A stretch of 62,000 bases of DNA, taken from the NCBI GenBank assembly GCA_037447655.1, contig JBBHKE010001378.1, positions 772,170 to 834,169 on the forward strand, given 5' to 3'. The notes under the pieces are model-generated. The model was not told where the DNA came from and did no database searches. It saw only the letters and a program-made list of their open reading frames with translations. The stretch comes from Zygnema cylindricum (Eukaryota; Streptophyta; Zygnematophyceae; Zygnematales; Zygnemataceae). The translations under genes and the position numbers were made by a program. The stretch's first letter is position 1, and each line of letters starts with the position of its first letter. Positions 38,187 to 49,909 of this stretch are shown in pieces.

Positions 38187-38924
38187 GAAAAGAAGTAAAA
38201 CCGCTTTAGAACCATGTAAGCGTAATTTTTTTACTCATGACAGAAAACCACATCCTAATGGGAATTTAAAAAACTATTGATAAGTTTATAATTTCTTCAA
38301 TATTTATGGATTATTCATTCAGAGGAGGATAAAATATACGGAATAAGTACAAGAAACTTAAGAAGGATACAGTATATGAAATAAGTACTAGACACTTCAA
38401 AAGTACTTTGTGTGCATTCAATACAATATTGTTTCATGTGCATAAAAATATCTTAAATACTAACAAGCTAAAACGTGGATTGCTATTAACACGAATAACT
38501 CTAATTCCGTCCGGGTTTTTATTTTTTTTTCCCTTCGAACACAAATTAGCGTTTTCAACAACTAATGTTTTCTTCTCAACGGTAATTCTTTTAGCGGTTC
38601 ACAATCGTCAAACATCATTCGAACCAGAAATAGAATTCAGTAAACTCTAACACAGTCCTCGTATTAATTATTTCATAAAGTAAAAGTTTTATCAACACTT
38701 AAACAGTCCTCATACTAATTATTGCCTAAGGCTAAGAGCGGTTCGCCGTGAAGTCCCATGCTGCGAGTAGTTTCAAGTCCAAAATAAATCCTTAACACTT
38801 AAAAAATCACAAGAACCAAATCAGAAAAAAATGGAGTTTCATACTCATATATTTCTTCAAGGAAAAGAAATAAGCACAGGTCTATAATTCCTTGTAAAAG
38901 ACGCAAACAGCAAAACATTATCCT

Positions 38925-39025
38925 ACTCCCTCGTCCTCCCCCTCGCCCCCTCTCCCTCTCCTTCTCTCCTCTCTCCCTCCCCCTCCTCTCCTTCCCCCTC
39001 TCCCTCCCCCTCTCCCTCCCCCTCT
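38925..39025. repeat. CCCTCTCC-type pyrimidine-rich repeat
   Basis: Repeats of CCCCCTCTCCCT over about 100 bp just downstream of the exon at 39059-39121 on the minus strand. Confidence 0.95.
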
Positions 39026-39149
39026 ATAATATAACCTTTGTTCAATGTACGGACTCACCCTTCCTTCAAAGTGAGGATGGCTGTATGGATGGCATCCTCG
39101 AGCTCCATATCTTCCGTATATCTGCAATGATCGGTAGCGACCGTGAGTA

Positions 39150-39220
39150 GAAATAACAATAATAACAATAATAACAATAATGGCAATAATAACAATAATA
39201 ACAATAATAACAATAACTAA
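39150..39220. repeat. (AATAAC)n microsatellite
   Basis: About 70 bp of AATAAC units with few interruptions. Confidence 0.95.
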
Positions 39221-39987
39221 TTGTCATTAATAATAATAGTATAACAATTAGGAGTTAACACCTAGAATCATAATTGATCAGTAACTTCCCATGATTGTCG
39301 AATGTCCCGTACCAACAGACAATAAATATTGTTTCGGTGAATAGCGAAAAAACAAGTTTATTAACCATTACTTAGTTATAATAAATGGGTTATAAACGAG
39401 GATTCAATCATTCAAGAAGAAGAAACACGCCTTATTGATAAACTAAGAAAGTTTAATCTACCCCTCTAACATAATATATAAGAAACAGTTGAAAGCTAAA
39501 ATGGTGGTGAGAAACTCCCCATCCTACCTAAAAACTCCCATCATACCTTTTTTCCAAAAAGGTTTTCGCATTGTTCATGTTTTTTCCAATCGCCGATGCC
39601 TTCCATGCGAAGTAGGAACCGGAAGGATCGACCTGAAAATCTCGCCAAAACTCTAAAATTGATGAATCTAATTCTTTACGTTTAAGAAAAATAAACTCAT
39701 TGACCTCAACTTCTCAACTTATGAGAGGGCAAGGGAGAGGGTGAGGGAGAGGCAGAGAGAGAGGGAGAGCGCAAGGAAAACTGTGCCAAACATAATCCTG
39801 AATCCTTCTTTCTGGAATACTGAATTGGAACGAAGTATTTTTCTCTCGCAACAAGGGCTTTCTAAAAACATCCATCATGTTGATAAGTCACCCATTGGTT
39901 TTACTTGAAATTAGACATAGACGTCGGTTGTTCTCTGCTAAATCCACTCATTTTGCAGAAAAAAAAACAGAAAATTTGCAAAAGGTA

Positions 39988-40262
39988 AGTATATATATGT
40001 GTAAATGTATATATGTGTATATATATGTGTATATATGATTTTGTATATATATAAGTATATATATATATATGTATATATGTATATAAAAATACGTATATAT
40101 ATTTGTATATATATGTATATATATACCTATATTTATATGTATATATGCATATAGGTATATATATATATATACATATATACATATATACATATATACATAT
40201 AGGTATATATATATGTATGTATATATATATATACATATATATATACATATATACATATTTGC
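39988..40262. repeat. AT-rich microsatellite, (GTATAT)n type
   Basis: About 275 bp of alternating TATATA and TATATGTATA words. Open frames rich in Tyr and Ile on both strands are artefacts. Confidence 0.97.
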
Positions 40263-40559
40263 CCACCGCACCTTTCCATATGACTGTATACTAAGGATCT
40301 TACATTTTTCTTATTTGGAAAAAAATCATAAAATACCGAGCGTAACTTGAAACACACTGGATGGTACATTCTACATTTAAGAAAGAAATTAATTCAATCC
40401 AAGTTAACCAGCAAAAATGTGTTTGTCCAAATTCTGTTATTGTCTATTCAGCTCTCAAGTAAGAAAAGAAGTAATCGTGAAAAGCTTAAACTCTATTTTA
40501 TTCCCAATGTTTTATCAATGATGATTTACAAAATTGAGTTCGCAAAAATAACCACGTTT

Positions 40560-40830
40560 GAAAAACAAAAATACCCTTTGTGGATTCAATTCCCAAGTCT
40601 TTCATCAAGGAAATTGAAAATATTGACTATGCAGAAGTAATGGATTCTGAAAAAAAAAAAATACCCGTTTTGGCCAACTCCTAAAGCGTTGGTCAATGAT
40701 AATTGAAAAAATTGAGTAAACGCTTGAAGAACATAAACACCCTTTGTGGATTGAACTCTCTATGATAACTGATAAAATTGAGTATGCAAAAGAAATGAAG
40801 TTTAAAGAAAAGAAATACCATTTGTGGATT
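40560..40830 (-). repeat. Tandem duplications of a malic-enzyme exon/intron junction
   Basis: The junction segment, minus strand AATCCACAAATGGTATTTC, is repeated in degenerate form. The position matching the last exon base (40819) recurs at 40741, 40665 and 40575. Units are 76-90 bp, and also share a TGATAATTGAAAAAATTGAG-like interior. Confidence 0.7.
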
Positions 40831-41951
40831 CAAGCCTGCTGCTGCAATATATAGATCAAGCTTTCCAATGGGAATTCCAATTCCTTGAACTCCCTAATCC
40901 CCGAGACCCAATATTCGACTCCCATCCGTAACAACTATCATGTCCACTTGACACGCAAACTCAAAAGAACAAAGTTAAGAATCCTTATTGCAAGAATTTC
41001 AATTCTAAAGGTAAATGATAACGGAAAAAAATACTATTGCTAAAATGGAATGACACCACCTCCAGAGGACTTGATTGTTCACAATTTAGAAAGAATTTTT
41101 TGCAAAGATAAAAAAAAGCAGGGATCTGAGGGACGCAATATAACATAACAAGACAACAATTTATCAACTATTACAGCAACACTAGAAATCATAACAGTCA
41201 TTCGGCACTTCTCTTGTCATGGAATCATCTGATGTATTAAAACCAGTTATCCCCTCAGAAAATAGCACAACACTTCTAAAAATAACTATTAGAACACTTG
41301 ATGGGACATGAATGTTTTCACTTTAAAGCTACGACTTCATTAAATGTTTGCGTCCAGTTTCTTTCTTCTTTGCTATTTACTTTCAAGTTTTGTCTTTCTG
41401 GTTTAAACTTCCAAGTTTCATCCTTTTGTGGCTTTAACATCAAAAAAATTGTTTAGCTTTACTTTTGTTCCTCCAGTAAATTTTGCTTTCAATTTTTGAT
41501 CTACCTGATCAGTAGGCCAATTGTACACCATTGACACCATTTCCAGTTGGTCTTGGGCAAAAAAATACAAGCCCCGAGGACGTCAAAATAGTCCACTGTA
41601 AATTTGGCAAACCATACCATTTATTAGAGTATAAACAATTGGTGCGAATTTCTTAATGTTATCAATTAGAACCTGCAAGAACACAAAAAATATGTGACAT
41701 TGGCTCACTACACCTCGTTTTGACACAGGAAAAATGATTCAAATTGCATAAAATTTAGACAAGGATGAATTGATTTTTTTGTCTAGGACAGCTAAGATGC
41801 ACATACAAAAGTAGCTTATACAAAATACATCTTACCCGGTAGTAAAGAGTCGTGTTGCGGTCATGAAGACGATTCAAAATGCGCCACTTGGCAAACTTTG
41901 AAGATTCTCCTCTATCCCGAGTTCCTTTCTCAAGATTTTTGAAATCCGCTA
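40819..41951 (-). pseudogene. Malic enzyme (NAD(P)-dependent) pseudogene, three exons of the N-terminal half
   Basis: Recognised exons on the minus strand: 41951-41836 (ends FAKWRILNRLHDRNTTLYYR), 41672-41505 (LIDNIKKFAPIVYT ... YSGLF, stop, RPRGLYF ... MVYNWPTDQ) and 40946-40819 (DMIVVTDGSRILGLGD, stop, GVQGIGIPIGKLDLY). They align with the conserved malic-enzyme blocks around DRNETLFYR, PIVYTPTVG, RRPRGLY and VVTDGxRILGLGDLG. Two nonsense codons hit invariant positions: TGA at 41583-41585 where Arg is expected, and TAG at 40894-40896 where Leu is expected. The third exon's acceptor does not keep phase. The C-terminal half is not found. Malic enzyme decarboxylates malate to pyruvate; this copy cannot. 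An open stretch at about 41960-42178 may be a decayed upstream exon, but I cannot show it. Confidence 0.88.
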
Positions 41952-42514
41952 CTGTCGTGGTAGACCATTATACAATCATAACCATAAATCAAAATAAGCT
42001 CTTGATAATTGTTGCCAAATACTATTAACGGCAATGCCCCAAATCGAAAGTGACATTGTTGTGTGTGAATTTCCTCCTCATCAAGATTGTAAATTTTCAA
42101 AGCCCCACAGACTTCAACGCTAACTGAGGTTCCACGTGCTTTCATCTCTTCCCTATGCATACATTTACTCCTAGTCAACTATAAAGTTCCATCAAAAGTA
42201 AAAAATTTGTTTCAGATGGGTTTTTTGATGATGCGTTCATATCATGCTGAAGTGTCATTGTTGTGGAAACAAAGTAAAATAAGGTATCTGAAATTGATTA
42301 TTAATGATTTTTTTTCCCTTTTTTTTGTTCACCAAATGTCTACTCTAAGAAAAAATCAACGATTGGGCCTTCATCTCTATTTGCAGCTGTCTAAGTGAAG
42401 TGCCAAATATGGAATTATTCTCTTGTTTCAATAATTTGCAAGAAAACAACAAATTTTATAGACTAACAAATTCCTTATGAGACGATAGAGATTGTAATTG
42501 ATGTGCCCCCTTTC
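41952..42514. other. No supported gene
   Basis: The minus strand is open from 42178 to about 41960 and contains an ELHF-like RFGALP segment that faintly recalls the malic-enzyme GLLPP region. This is too weak to call. Confidence 0.4.
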
Positions 42515-42843
42515 AGTACGACACAATATTTTGATTGGTGTCGTACTCTAGTAGTAGAGGGTTTTGAGAGGGATTTAGGACTTAGAAAATTTGGTACGTA
42601 GCCACCTCTCTCTTAGAGTACTTATGTACAAAAGGTCAACTTTGACCCTTCATAACTTACTGCTCACGAGAGCAAATTCAGAGATTCTTTTTGCTATCGA
42701 CCCAGGGGAGTCTTCCTTTCACAAGGACGAAGGTGGTCAGAGTTTTTGTTTGCCAGGGTGGCAGTTATTCTTGTTGAAACACAAATGGGTCAGGATTATC
42801 CTAGGGGCTTCGTGTGAGCTGCCCATACCTATGGAGGTCTCAG
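42515..42843 (+). repeat. LTR fragment of the outer-type Copia family, inverted
   Basis: The reverse complement matches the first roughly 330 bp of the 7239-8286 LTR (GACCTCCATAGG, CTAGGATAATCCTGACCC, CAGTAAGTTATG). On its own strand this is the 3' end of an LTR. It abuts the LTR at 42844 in opposite orientation. Confidence 0.8.
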
Positions 42844-43718
42844 GATTGCATCTATTGCCCACAAAAAATACAGCTTATACAAAGCCTATAGGATAATGCT
42901 TTCCCTTTTGACTTTCCTAATAAATTAGTGCCACCCTGGCACAAAAACACTCTCACCACCCTCACCTTTGCGAGGGTCCCACTCACTTTAGTCAGACGGA
43001 AAAAACGGTGATGAATTTGCTCAACCAAGCGATAAGTTATAAATGGTAAAAGATGACCTTTAACCCACAAAGAGAGGCTGCTCAAAAATACCTAAGTCTT
43101 AGTGTGCCTACTCACATCTGCCTACTACTAAACCTTAGGATAATCAAAGACAATCAGAAGAGTATACAGTACAAAAAGGTACATATGTACATATGCTGAT
43201 GTACTTATTGTACGGCCATAATATGGCATGGCCTTTCAAGTGACATCTATCACACAGGAAGCCATGGTTCCTCCTTTCGTCAGCCGCCAAAAGGTTGATT
43301 CCGGGTTGGCGGCTGTAGGGACGACCTTCCTATTAAATTTTTGTACAAGGATGTGATTTGCGTTGGTGCATGACGCCATATTGTAATCACATGCTGTTGG
43401 TTCACATGAGGCTCTTCGTTAGTTTACTCCGTTAAATGATTTAGCCGTTTTGTACGTGGTTATAACATTGTCGTACTCATCAAATTCAACGATTCTACTG
43501 CAACTAAGCGGATAAGGTGGCAGGCTACTTTGGACTGCACAGGACCAAGGATCGAACCTTGGCTAGTAAGACCTTTTTGTCAAAACAACTTCTATCTCTT
43601 TCCTCCGTCTGCCATCTTGGCCACCGAGGAGGCAACCATGGTTTGCTTCTCTCTGCCTCTCTCTTTATATCTCTAAAGAGTCTACAAATAAGTAAATCAT
43701 TAATTACCCTTTTCAACA
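42844..43718 (-). repeat. 3' LTR of Copia element 3
   Basis: Ends TTTTCAACA at 43718, followed by a degraded polypurine tract. It carries a striking tRNA-like segment at 43495-43560 with B-box GATCGAACC at 43550-43558. The left border is fuzzy at the junction with the inverted LTR fragment. Confidence 0.75.
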
Positions 43719-46700
43719 CTCCCTTTCATTCTTATTCACTTTTCAATTTTAATCCACAGTTCCCTTTGCAAAATATTAACTTAGGGGAAGATATCGGTTT
43801 ATTCATCATGTCTGCAATCATTTCTTTATCAAATTTATGAACCAGTTTAATAATTTTATTTTCAACCTTTTCTTGGACAAAGTTTAGTTTGATGTTCATA
43901 TGCTTAACTTAGAAGTGATGTTTCGGATTAGTTGCAATAGAGATAGCAACTTGATTGTCATATAAATATTATGAGTGCCAGAATTTATAAATCTAAGTTC
44001 CTGTAGAAAAGATTTCACCCATATTAATTCTTTTTTGGCAACACAAGAAGCCATGTATTTAGCCTATATAGTGGATTGAGCTACCTTTTTCTGTTGCTTG
44101 CTACTCCAAAAGCATGCACCAGATTGAATTTGCAACACATTTCTAGTTGTACACCACCTTAAAGGCACATCTCTATTACTAGTATCACTCTAAGTAGTGA
44201 TGTTAATGTGCTCCTCTTCGAAATTCAACCATAATTCCCTTGTGCCCACTAGGTGTCTCATCACCCTTTTAGCTGGCTCCGAATCTCTCTTTCTGGGTGC
44301 ATTTAGACTTGTGCTAAGAAATTTTACAGGTGTCGCTATGTGTGGCCAAGTACAGTTTATAAAGTAAATTAAACTGCCCACGATCAGCCTGTAAGGGATG
44401 TTTTCCATAAACCTTCTCTTTTCCTTATCCATCTCATCATTAATAAACATTATTCCTCCTTTTTCACTCCCCTCTGAGAATTTTTTCAGATCCATGGGAG
44501 TAGTATATCCATTTGCCTTATCCATCTCAAATTTCTCTAACATATTTCGAATTGTTTTTTTCTGAGTGAGTATGATTATTATATTCCCTCTATCTCTTTT
44601 CATCTAAATTCCTGAAATGTATTTTGCCTCACCAACTTCTTTCACCAACTTCTTTTATAAACTTCTTTCATATCAAGCCAACTTCTAAAATCCTGTTTAG
44701 TTTGTTAATATTATATAAGAACTTTATTAAAACTAACAAACCATCCACATATATTGCAATAAATATCACTCCATTCTCATCCTCAAATACATATATAGAA
44801 TGGTGTGAACTAATTCTTATATATCCCTAGCCGGTCAAAAATTTCTCCAGTTTAATATTCCATTGCATCGCGCCTTACTTTAGGCCATATAGTAACTTTA
44901 TCAGCTTGCATCCGTTACTTTCCTTCCCACTTAACACGAATCCTTTTGTTGCCTCGTGTAGATTTCCACTTCTAACTCTCCATCCAAGAAGGTTGTTTTA
45001 ATATCCATTTGATGAATTTCCATATCGTCTGCTGCTGCTAAACTTAAGAGGATTCTGACTGAAATAAATTTGACTATAATTGCAAAGGTTTTCTCATTGT
45101 CTATGCCCTCTTTCTAAGTGTAGCCTTTAGTAACCAATCTGGCCTTATACCTCTTGATTGTATTATCTGGGTTAAGTTTAAGTTTGAAAACCTACTTGCA
45201 CCGAATCAATTTTTTGTCGGGTGGAAAATCTACCAATTCCCATATGTTTGCTTCCATAATGGAAGCCATTTCCTCATTTATGGTCGTTATCCATCTCCTA
45301 CTTTGTGTACTACTTATGGCTGCTGAGTATGTATGAGGATCATTTGGATAGGACATCTTCCTGAGTTTGTTATTCACTTGTCTTTCTTGAAGTTGTTTGC
45401 TACTTCTTCTCCCTCTTTCGAAATCCGACGCCAATATTTAAGGCATCCTCGGGTTTCTTTTAGGCAGATTTTCAGCTCCCTCTCCCATTTGCGGTATCTC
45501 TTCCATTGCTTCACCGGTGTCCTCTTCGGCTTGAGCAGTGATCTCGGGTGTTAATCTTGTCTACTTCACCTTCGGTAGATCTGCAGACTTTTACCTTTTT
45601 CCATATTCATTTTCACTTGTTTCAAATTCAAAGTCATAAAACTGATCCGGTACAAATCTGACTATGACTTCTTTGCTATATTTGAATAGATTTATGAAAT
45701 TTCCTTCATCTATTACCACCATGTGTTTCCCCAAATTTATATCTTTCTTCTTCCTATCATACACTGGGTATCCTTTAGTGATCTCATCATAGCCTATAAG
45801 ATATCCCAGTTTCCTTCTTCGCTCTAATTGCCATCTAGTTTTATCTAAATCCAAACTGTAGACTTAACTTCTAAGTATTCTTAAATTAGACAAATCTTGT
45901 TTTCTTCCTGTCCACCTCTTATGGGGAGTTTCTCTTTTATTTGTCGAAGTTAAAACTTTGTTTTTGATTAAGTTAGAATAGTTCATATCATTTGCCCAAA
46001 ACTGCATTCCTATCTTTTTATCAGTTAGGATAGTTCTAGTCATATCCCCAAGAGTTGGATTCTATGGGACACTTTTTTCATGATGAGTTCTTTCTCTTTT
46101 AAGAAACTCTTCAAACTCCATTGAGGTGTATTCCTTTCCATTATCATTTTTTAATTCTTTAATTGAGGTCTTATGTAATTTTTCACTCCATACTTTATAT
46201 TATTTGAAGTATCCTAATACTTTTAACTTAGATGTGAGAAAGTACACCTTAATGTATCTAGACCAGTCATCGGTTATGGTTAGCAAGTATCTTTTTCCCC
46301 CATGTGAAACATACCTAGCATGTTCCTATTCATCTATTTGAATTTGATTGAATACCTTCTCTCTTCTAAATGTGGATGCCTTTGGAAATGAAAGTATATG
46401 AATCTTCCCTTGGGCACATCTAATGCAATCATATAAAGTTTCATCATTCCCAAACTTAATCCCATCCACTATTCCATTTTTCTTCATTTCTTTTAATATA
46501 TCTAGATGCACATGCCCTAACCTTTTGTGCCATATCATCATATCACTTCCACACAAGAAGAGAACATTTTTTTTTATAACAAAGTATAACTCTAAACATT
46601 CCTTGACTACCTTTCTCAACTTTGAAATAAACTTCATCATCAGAGTTAGTTGTATATACACCTTTCTTAGTTCGTAATACAAAGTCTTTGTCATCTAGTA

Positions 46701-48111
46701 CAGCTGAAGAGACTAGGCTCTTGCTAAGTTGTGAATGGAAATGACATGCGATAGTATTACAATTGAAGCCTTTTCATCACCTATAACCTTTAAATTAAGA
46801 GATCCAAGAAGACTTGTGGTTTCTTCTCTACCATCTCCGTATTCTATCTCAACAGGTGGGATTTTCCCCAATTTAGTGAACCATCTGTTATCCTTGCACA
46901 TATGCATTAAAGCTCGCGAATCAATGATCCATCCATCATCGAATGGATCCTTCTTACCTCCGAAAGCAACATTTTTGTCTCCGTGGAATATCGACATGCT
47001 TCTCACTGGTTTTTGGGTTGAGGAGGAGCTTCTCAAGTTATACTTCTAGTTTGGTTGCTTCTTCTTTTTGGTCTTCATGATTCTGAGTTAGATAAACCTC
47101 TTATTTCCTCTATCTTTTAAGGTTCTTTCTTCATCTTTTAGCAAGGGTTCTGCAAGTGTGACATAATTTGCCAAATAGTGTCCCCGTTTCTTGCAGAAGT
47201 GACATAATCCACTTCATGGAGCTCCTCTCCCATGTTGGTCAGATCTACCATCTCTTTGTCCGTTTCCTCCAAAATTTTGATGGGGGTTCTTCCCCAATTG
47301 CTCCTCGCTTTTCCGCTAATTAGATTTTGCACTAAGTGCTTGCACACTAGGACTTCCTCTCCTCAGTTCTATGGTATTTTCTTTCACCAATATCATACCT
47401 ACCGTATCATCCCAAGTCCAATTTTTCTCCCATATATCTTCATTGTATCAATTATATTCTCATACTTTTAAGGCAATTTCATCATCAATGTGTTCACTCT
47501 TTTTCGCTCATACCATGAATTTCCTACACCTTTTAGCGCTCCAAAAAAAGCTCCTAAGTCATTGCAGTAATCATTGATACTTCCTCCTTTGCGAGTGTAT
47601 GCTAAAATCTTATTTTCTGTAGCCGTTGCATTTGCAAACTACTCCTACGTTTTTTTTCTATTGAATCCCAAATTTGTTAAGAAAACTTCGATTTCATAAA
47701 GGGAAGAGTAATGGCCTTGGCTACACTTTTGAGAATAAAGTATTTAGCAACAATGTCCTTGTAATGTTATTTCTCATATTGTGACCTTTCAGTCTGGCAT
47801 TTTGCCGTCATTGTTGGTGGTAGCACTGCCAGTACTTTCCTAGCCACTAAAGTTCGTTAAAATATTTCTCCTCCTTTTCATTCCTCTATGACAATGTTCT
47901 CCCCGTCTTCACATTGCTCAGTGATTGTGATCGATGTTTTAGTAGTTATAGATGTGGAGGCTCCAGAAAACGTGTTCCTCCAAACCCTAGTGGTAATGGA
48001 CAACGAATATGTCCGGAGACTATGCCCCACAGTGGCTTTTCAACAAGAGCACCTTCCATCATCATCTCCTAATAAAAAAAGTTTGATCCATCAAATATGG
48101 GCACCGTAGAG
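43719..48111 (-). pseudogene. Gag-pol of Copia element 3, heavily mutated
   Basis: Recognisable pieces from right to left: gag with CCHC-like CHFCKKRGHY near 47180-47210; protease region 46713-47036 with WIIDSRALMHM, where the catalytic D-S-G has become D-S-R; integrase zinc finger WHKRLGHVHLD at 46326-46694; integrase C-terminus 45591-45854; RT N-terminal block WELVDFPPDKK at 45192-45434; RNase H region 44190-44603 (YRLIVGSLIYFINCT). Stops and frame changes separate every piece. Confidence 0.88.
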
Positions 48112-48126
48112 GGTGGGCCCATAACC
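48112..48126 (-). other. Primer-binding site of Copia element 3
   Basis: The coding strand reads GGTTATGGGCCCACC directly after the LTR, identical to the inner element. Confidence 0.85.
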
Positions 48127-48727
48127 TGAAATAATATGGCCTCCATTGGCCCATAGAATATGCAGCTTATACAAAGCGTTTAGGATAATGCTTGCCCATT
48201 TTAATTTCCCAATGAAAAAGTCCCACCTTGCCACATATATACTCTCACCACCCTCACCCTTGTAAAAGACCAACTCCGCTGAGGCAGAGGCAAAAAACGG
48301 TGATAAATTTGCTCAACCGAGCAATAAATTAATGGTCAAAGATGACCTTTATATACAAAAGCACACACAGAGAGAGGCGGCTCAAAAAGTCCAAAGGTCT
48401 AGTCTATTTACTCACAACTGCCTAGAACTAAACCATTCGCCAATTAGAAGACTATACAGTACAAGAAGGTAAAGAGGCCGATGCACTTTTTTTACGACGA
48501 TAAAATAGCATGGCCTTTCAGGTGACATTTGTCATATTAGGAGCCATGGTGCCTCTTCGTGTCTTCTCTGGTGTCCAATTGCATACTGCTACATGGCATC
48601 AGATAACGTTCTCTTCGAAAGCCACCAAAAGGTTCATTCGGGTTTAGCAAGTATAGCGACGAACGTCTGATCAAAGTTAAATAGATGGTTGTGAATCACG
48701 TTAGTACATGACGCCATTATGTGAACA
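48127..48727 (-). repeat. 5' LTR of Copia element 3, truncated
   Basis: Starts TGAAATAATATGGCC and matches 42844-43718 until about the CATGACGCCAT word near 48712, then stops. Confidence 0.75.
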
Positions 48728-48930
48728 TAAAATTTTGGGGGCTCAATAGCCTCCCAAAATGCACAACTTAACCTTAGCCAAAAGGATAGGCTAGACTCTT
48801 TTTGGATTGAACAAAAATAACAGCCACCCAGACAAGCAATAATTTTGACCGACTTCACTCAATGAAGGCAAGACTTCCCTAAGTCCGCCGCAATAAGTAT
48901 CACTCAAAACCCTCACCCGAGCGGAATATT
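48728..48930 (-). repeat. LTR fragment, inner-type Copia family
   Basis: Similar to the first part of the 11628-12937 LTR (AACAGCCACCCAGACAAGCA, CTAAGTCCGCCGCAATAAG). Only about 200 bp remain before the next LTR. Confidence 0.65.
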
Positions 48931-49909
48931 TGTAATTTTGTGGCCTCTATTGGCATACAAAACATGCAGCTTACTTTTATCCTCTAGGATAAAGTATGCC
49001 CTTTAGTGTTTGACCAAGAATATGTACCGCCCTGGCACACAAGAATTCTTATAAACCACACCCCTTTAAGGGCCTGACTCCCCAAAGTCAGACGCAAAAA
49101 GAATCGATAAGTTTGCTCCCTAGAGGAGTAAGTTATGTAAGGTCAAAGAGACCTATTTGTACAGAAGTACTCTAAAAAAAAGGTGCTCAAAATTGGCTAA
49201 GTCCTATGATCCCTATTCACACATACCTACTTCTAAACCCTAGGCCAATCAAAAGAGTGTACAATACATGAAGGTACAACGGTTGGTGTACTACTCCTAC
49301 GGCCATAGTACGGCATGGCGTTTCACGCGACCTTGTCAGATCAAGAACCATGGTTCCTCCTCCTGTCTTTTCCGGTGTCCAATGGTAAGTTGACACGTGG
49401 CGTCTCATGATGTCTTATGTGAAATCCGTTAAAATGTCCATTCCAGGTTGGCGGCTGCAGCTATAGCCGTCTCATCAAAAGGTCATTTACATGGCCAATA
49501 TTTACGTTTATGCATGACGTTTAGTGTCTATGCATGATGTCGTCCTTTGAACGCACGTCGTCGGTTCCCATATGGCTCGTAGCTGTTTAAATGAACTATC
49601 CGCTGTAATAATGTTTATAGCTTTATCAAACCTGATAGCTGTAACAATTCTTCCGCGACTCAGCAGATAAGGCAGACGCTTATCTCTATACGTCGTAGGA
49701 CCCAGGATCAAATCCAAGCTTGTCCAACCTTTTCTAAATTTAGGCTACAGTTGTTTCTTGCTTTAGTCCGCTACCTTAGATACGAAGAGGTAGCCATGGT
49801 TTGCTTCTATCTAACTCTCTCTATCTCTCAAAAGTATAACAAAGATAAGTGAAACAATGAATACCATTTTCAACAATATACAAGTAGATCCTATAAATTA
49901 CATTTCAAC
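48931..49909 (-). repeat. LTR of Copia element 4
   Basis: Begins TGTAATTTTGTGGCCTC and contains a tRNA-like segment (49656-49715) with B-box GATCAAATC at 49706-49714. The right end is either TTTCAACA at 49875 or TTTCAAC at about 49909, next to a degraded polypurine tract. Confidence 0.72.

Larger units (their letters stand above)
37541..39632 (-). pseudogene. Proteasome subunit alpha type-2, 3' half only (4 exons)
   Basis: Exons on the minus strand: 39632-39547, 39121-39059, 38056-37991, 37589-37541, all GT-AG with matching phases (2, 2 and 2). They encode, in order, [18 protein letters not shown]...[49 protein letters not shown] and ILTPAEVDDYLGEVE-stop. This is the C-terminal third of the 20S proteasome alpha-2 subunit (PSMA2/PAB), a structural ring subunit. 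The upstream two thirds are not found between 39633 and 42514, where a malic-enzyme relic and an AT microsatellite lie instead. The visible part has no stop or broken splice site. It is either a 5'-truncated copy or the end of a gene with a very long repeat-filled intron; I favour truncation. Confidence 0.85.
42844..48727 (-). mobile_element. Decayed Copia element 3 (minus strand)
   Basis: The left LTR 42844-43718 and right LTR 48127-48727 share sequence (ATGCAGCTTATACAAAGC-like start, CAACCGAGCAATAA). The right LTR is cut short by another LTR piece. A PBS lies at 48112-48126. Between them lies Copia gag-pol in order but with many stops and frameshifts. No target duplication could be defined. 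Confidence 0.82.

Noticed and set aside
39901-40369. Long Tyr/Ile-rich open frames on both strands
   Set aside because: They are translations of an AT microsatellite and carry no protein signal.
40819-41951. Alternative genetic code to explain stops in malic enzyme
   Set aside because: The neighbouring host genes use no in-frame TGA or TAG and the third exon has also lost acceptor phase, so decay is simpler.
41960-42178. Separate minus-strand gene with IYNLDEEEIH and RFGALP
   Set aside because: The 70-odd open residues have no clear family; a decayed malic-enzyme exon is possible but unproven.
43495-43560. A functional tRNA gene
   Set aside because: It lacks a proper acceptor stem and anticodon arm; only D-arm- and T-arm-like parts are visible, and it lies inside an LTR.
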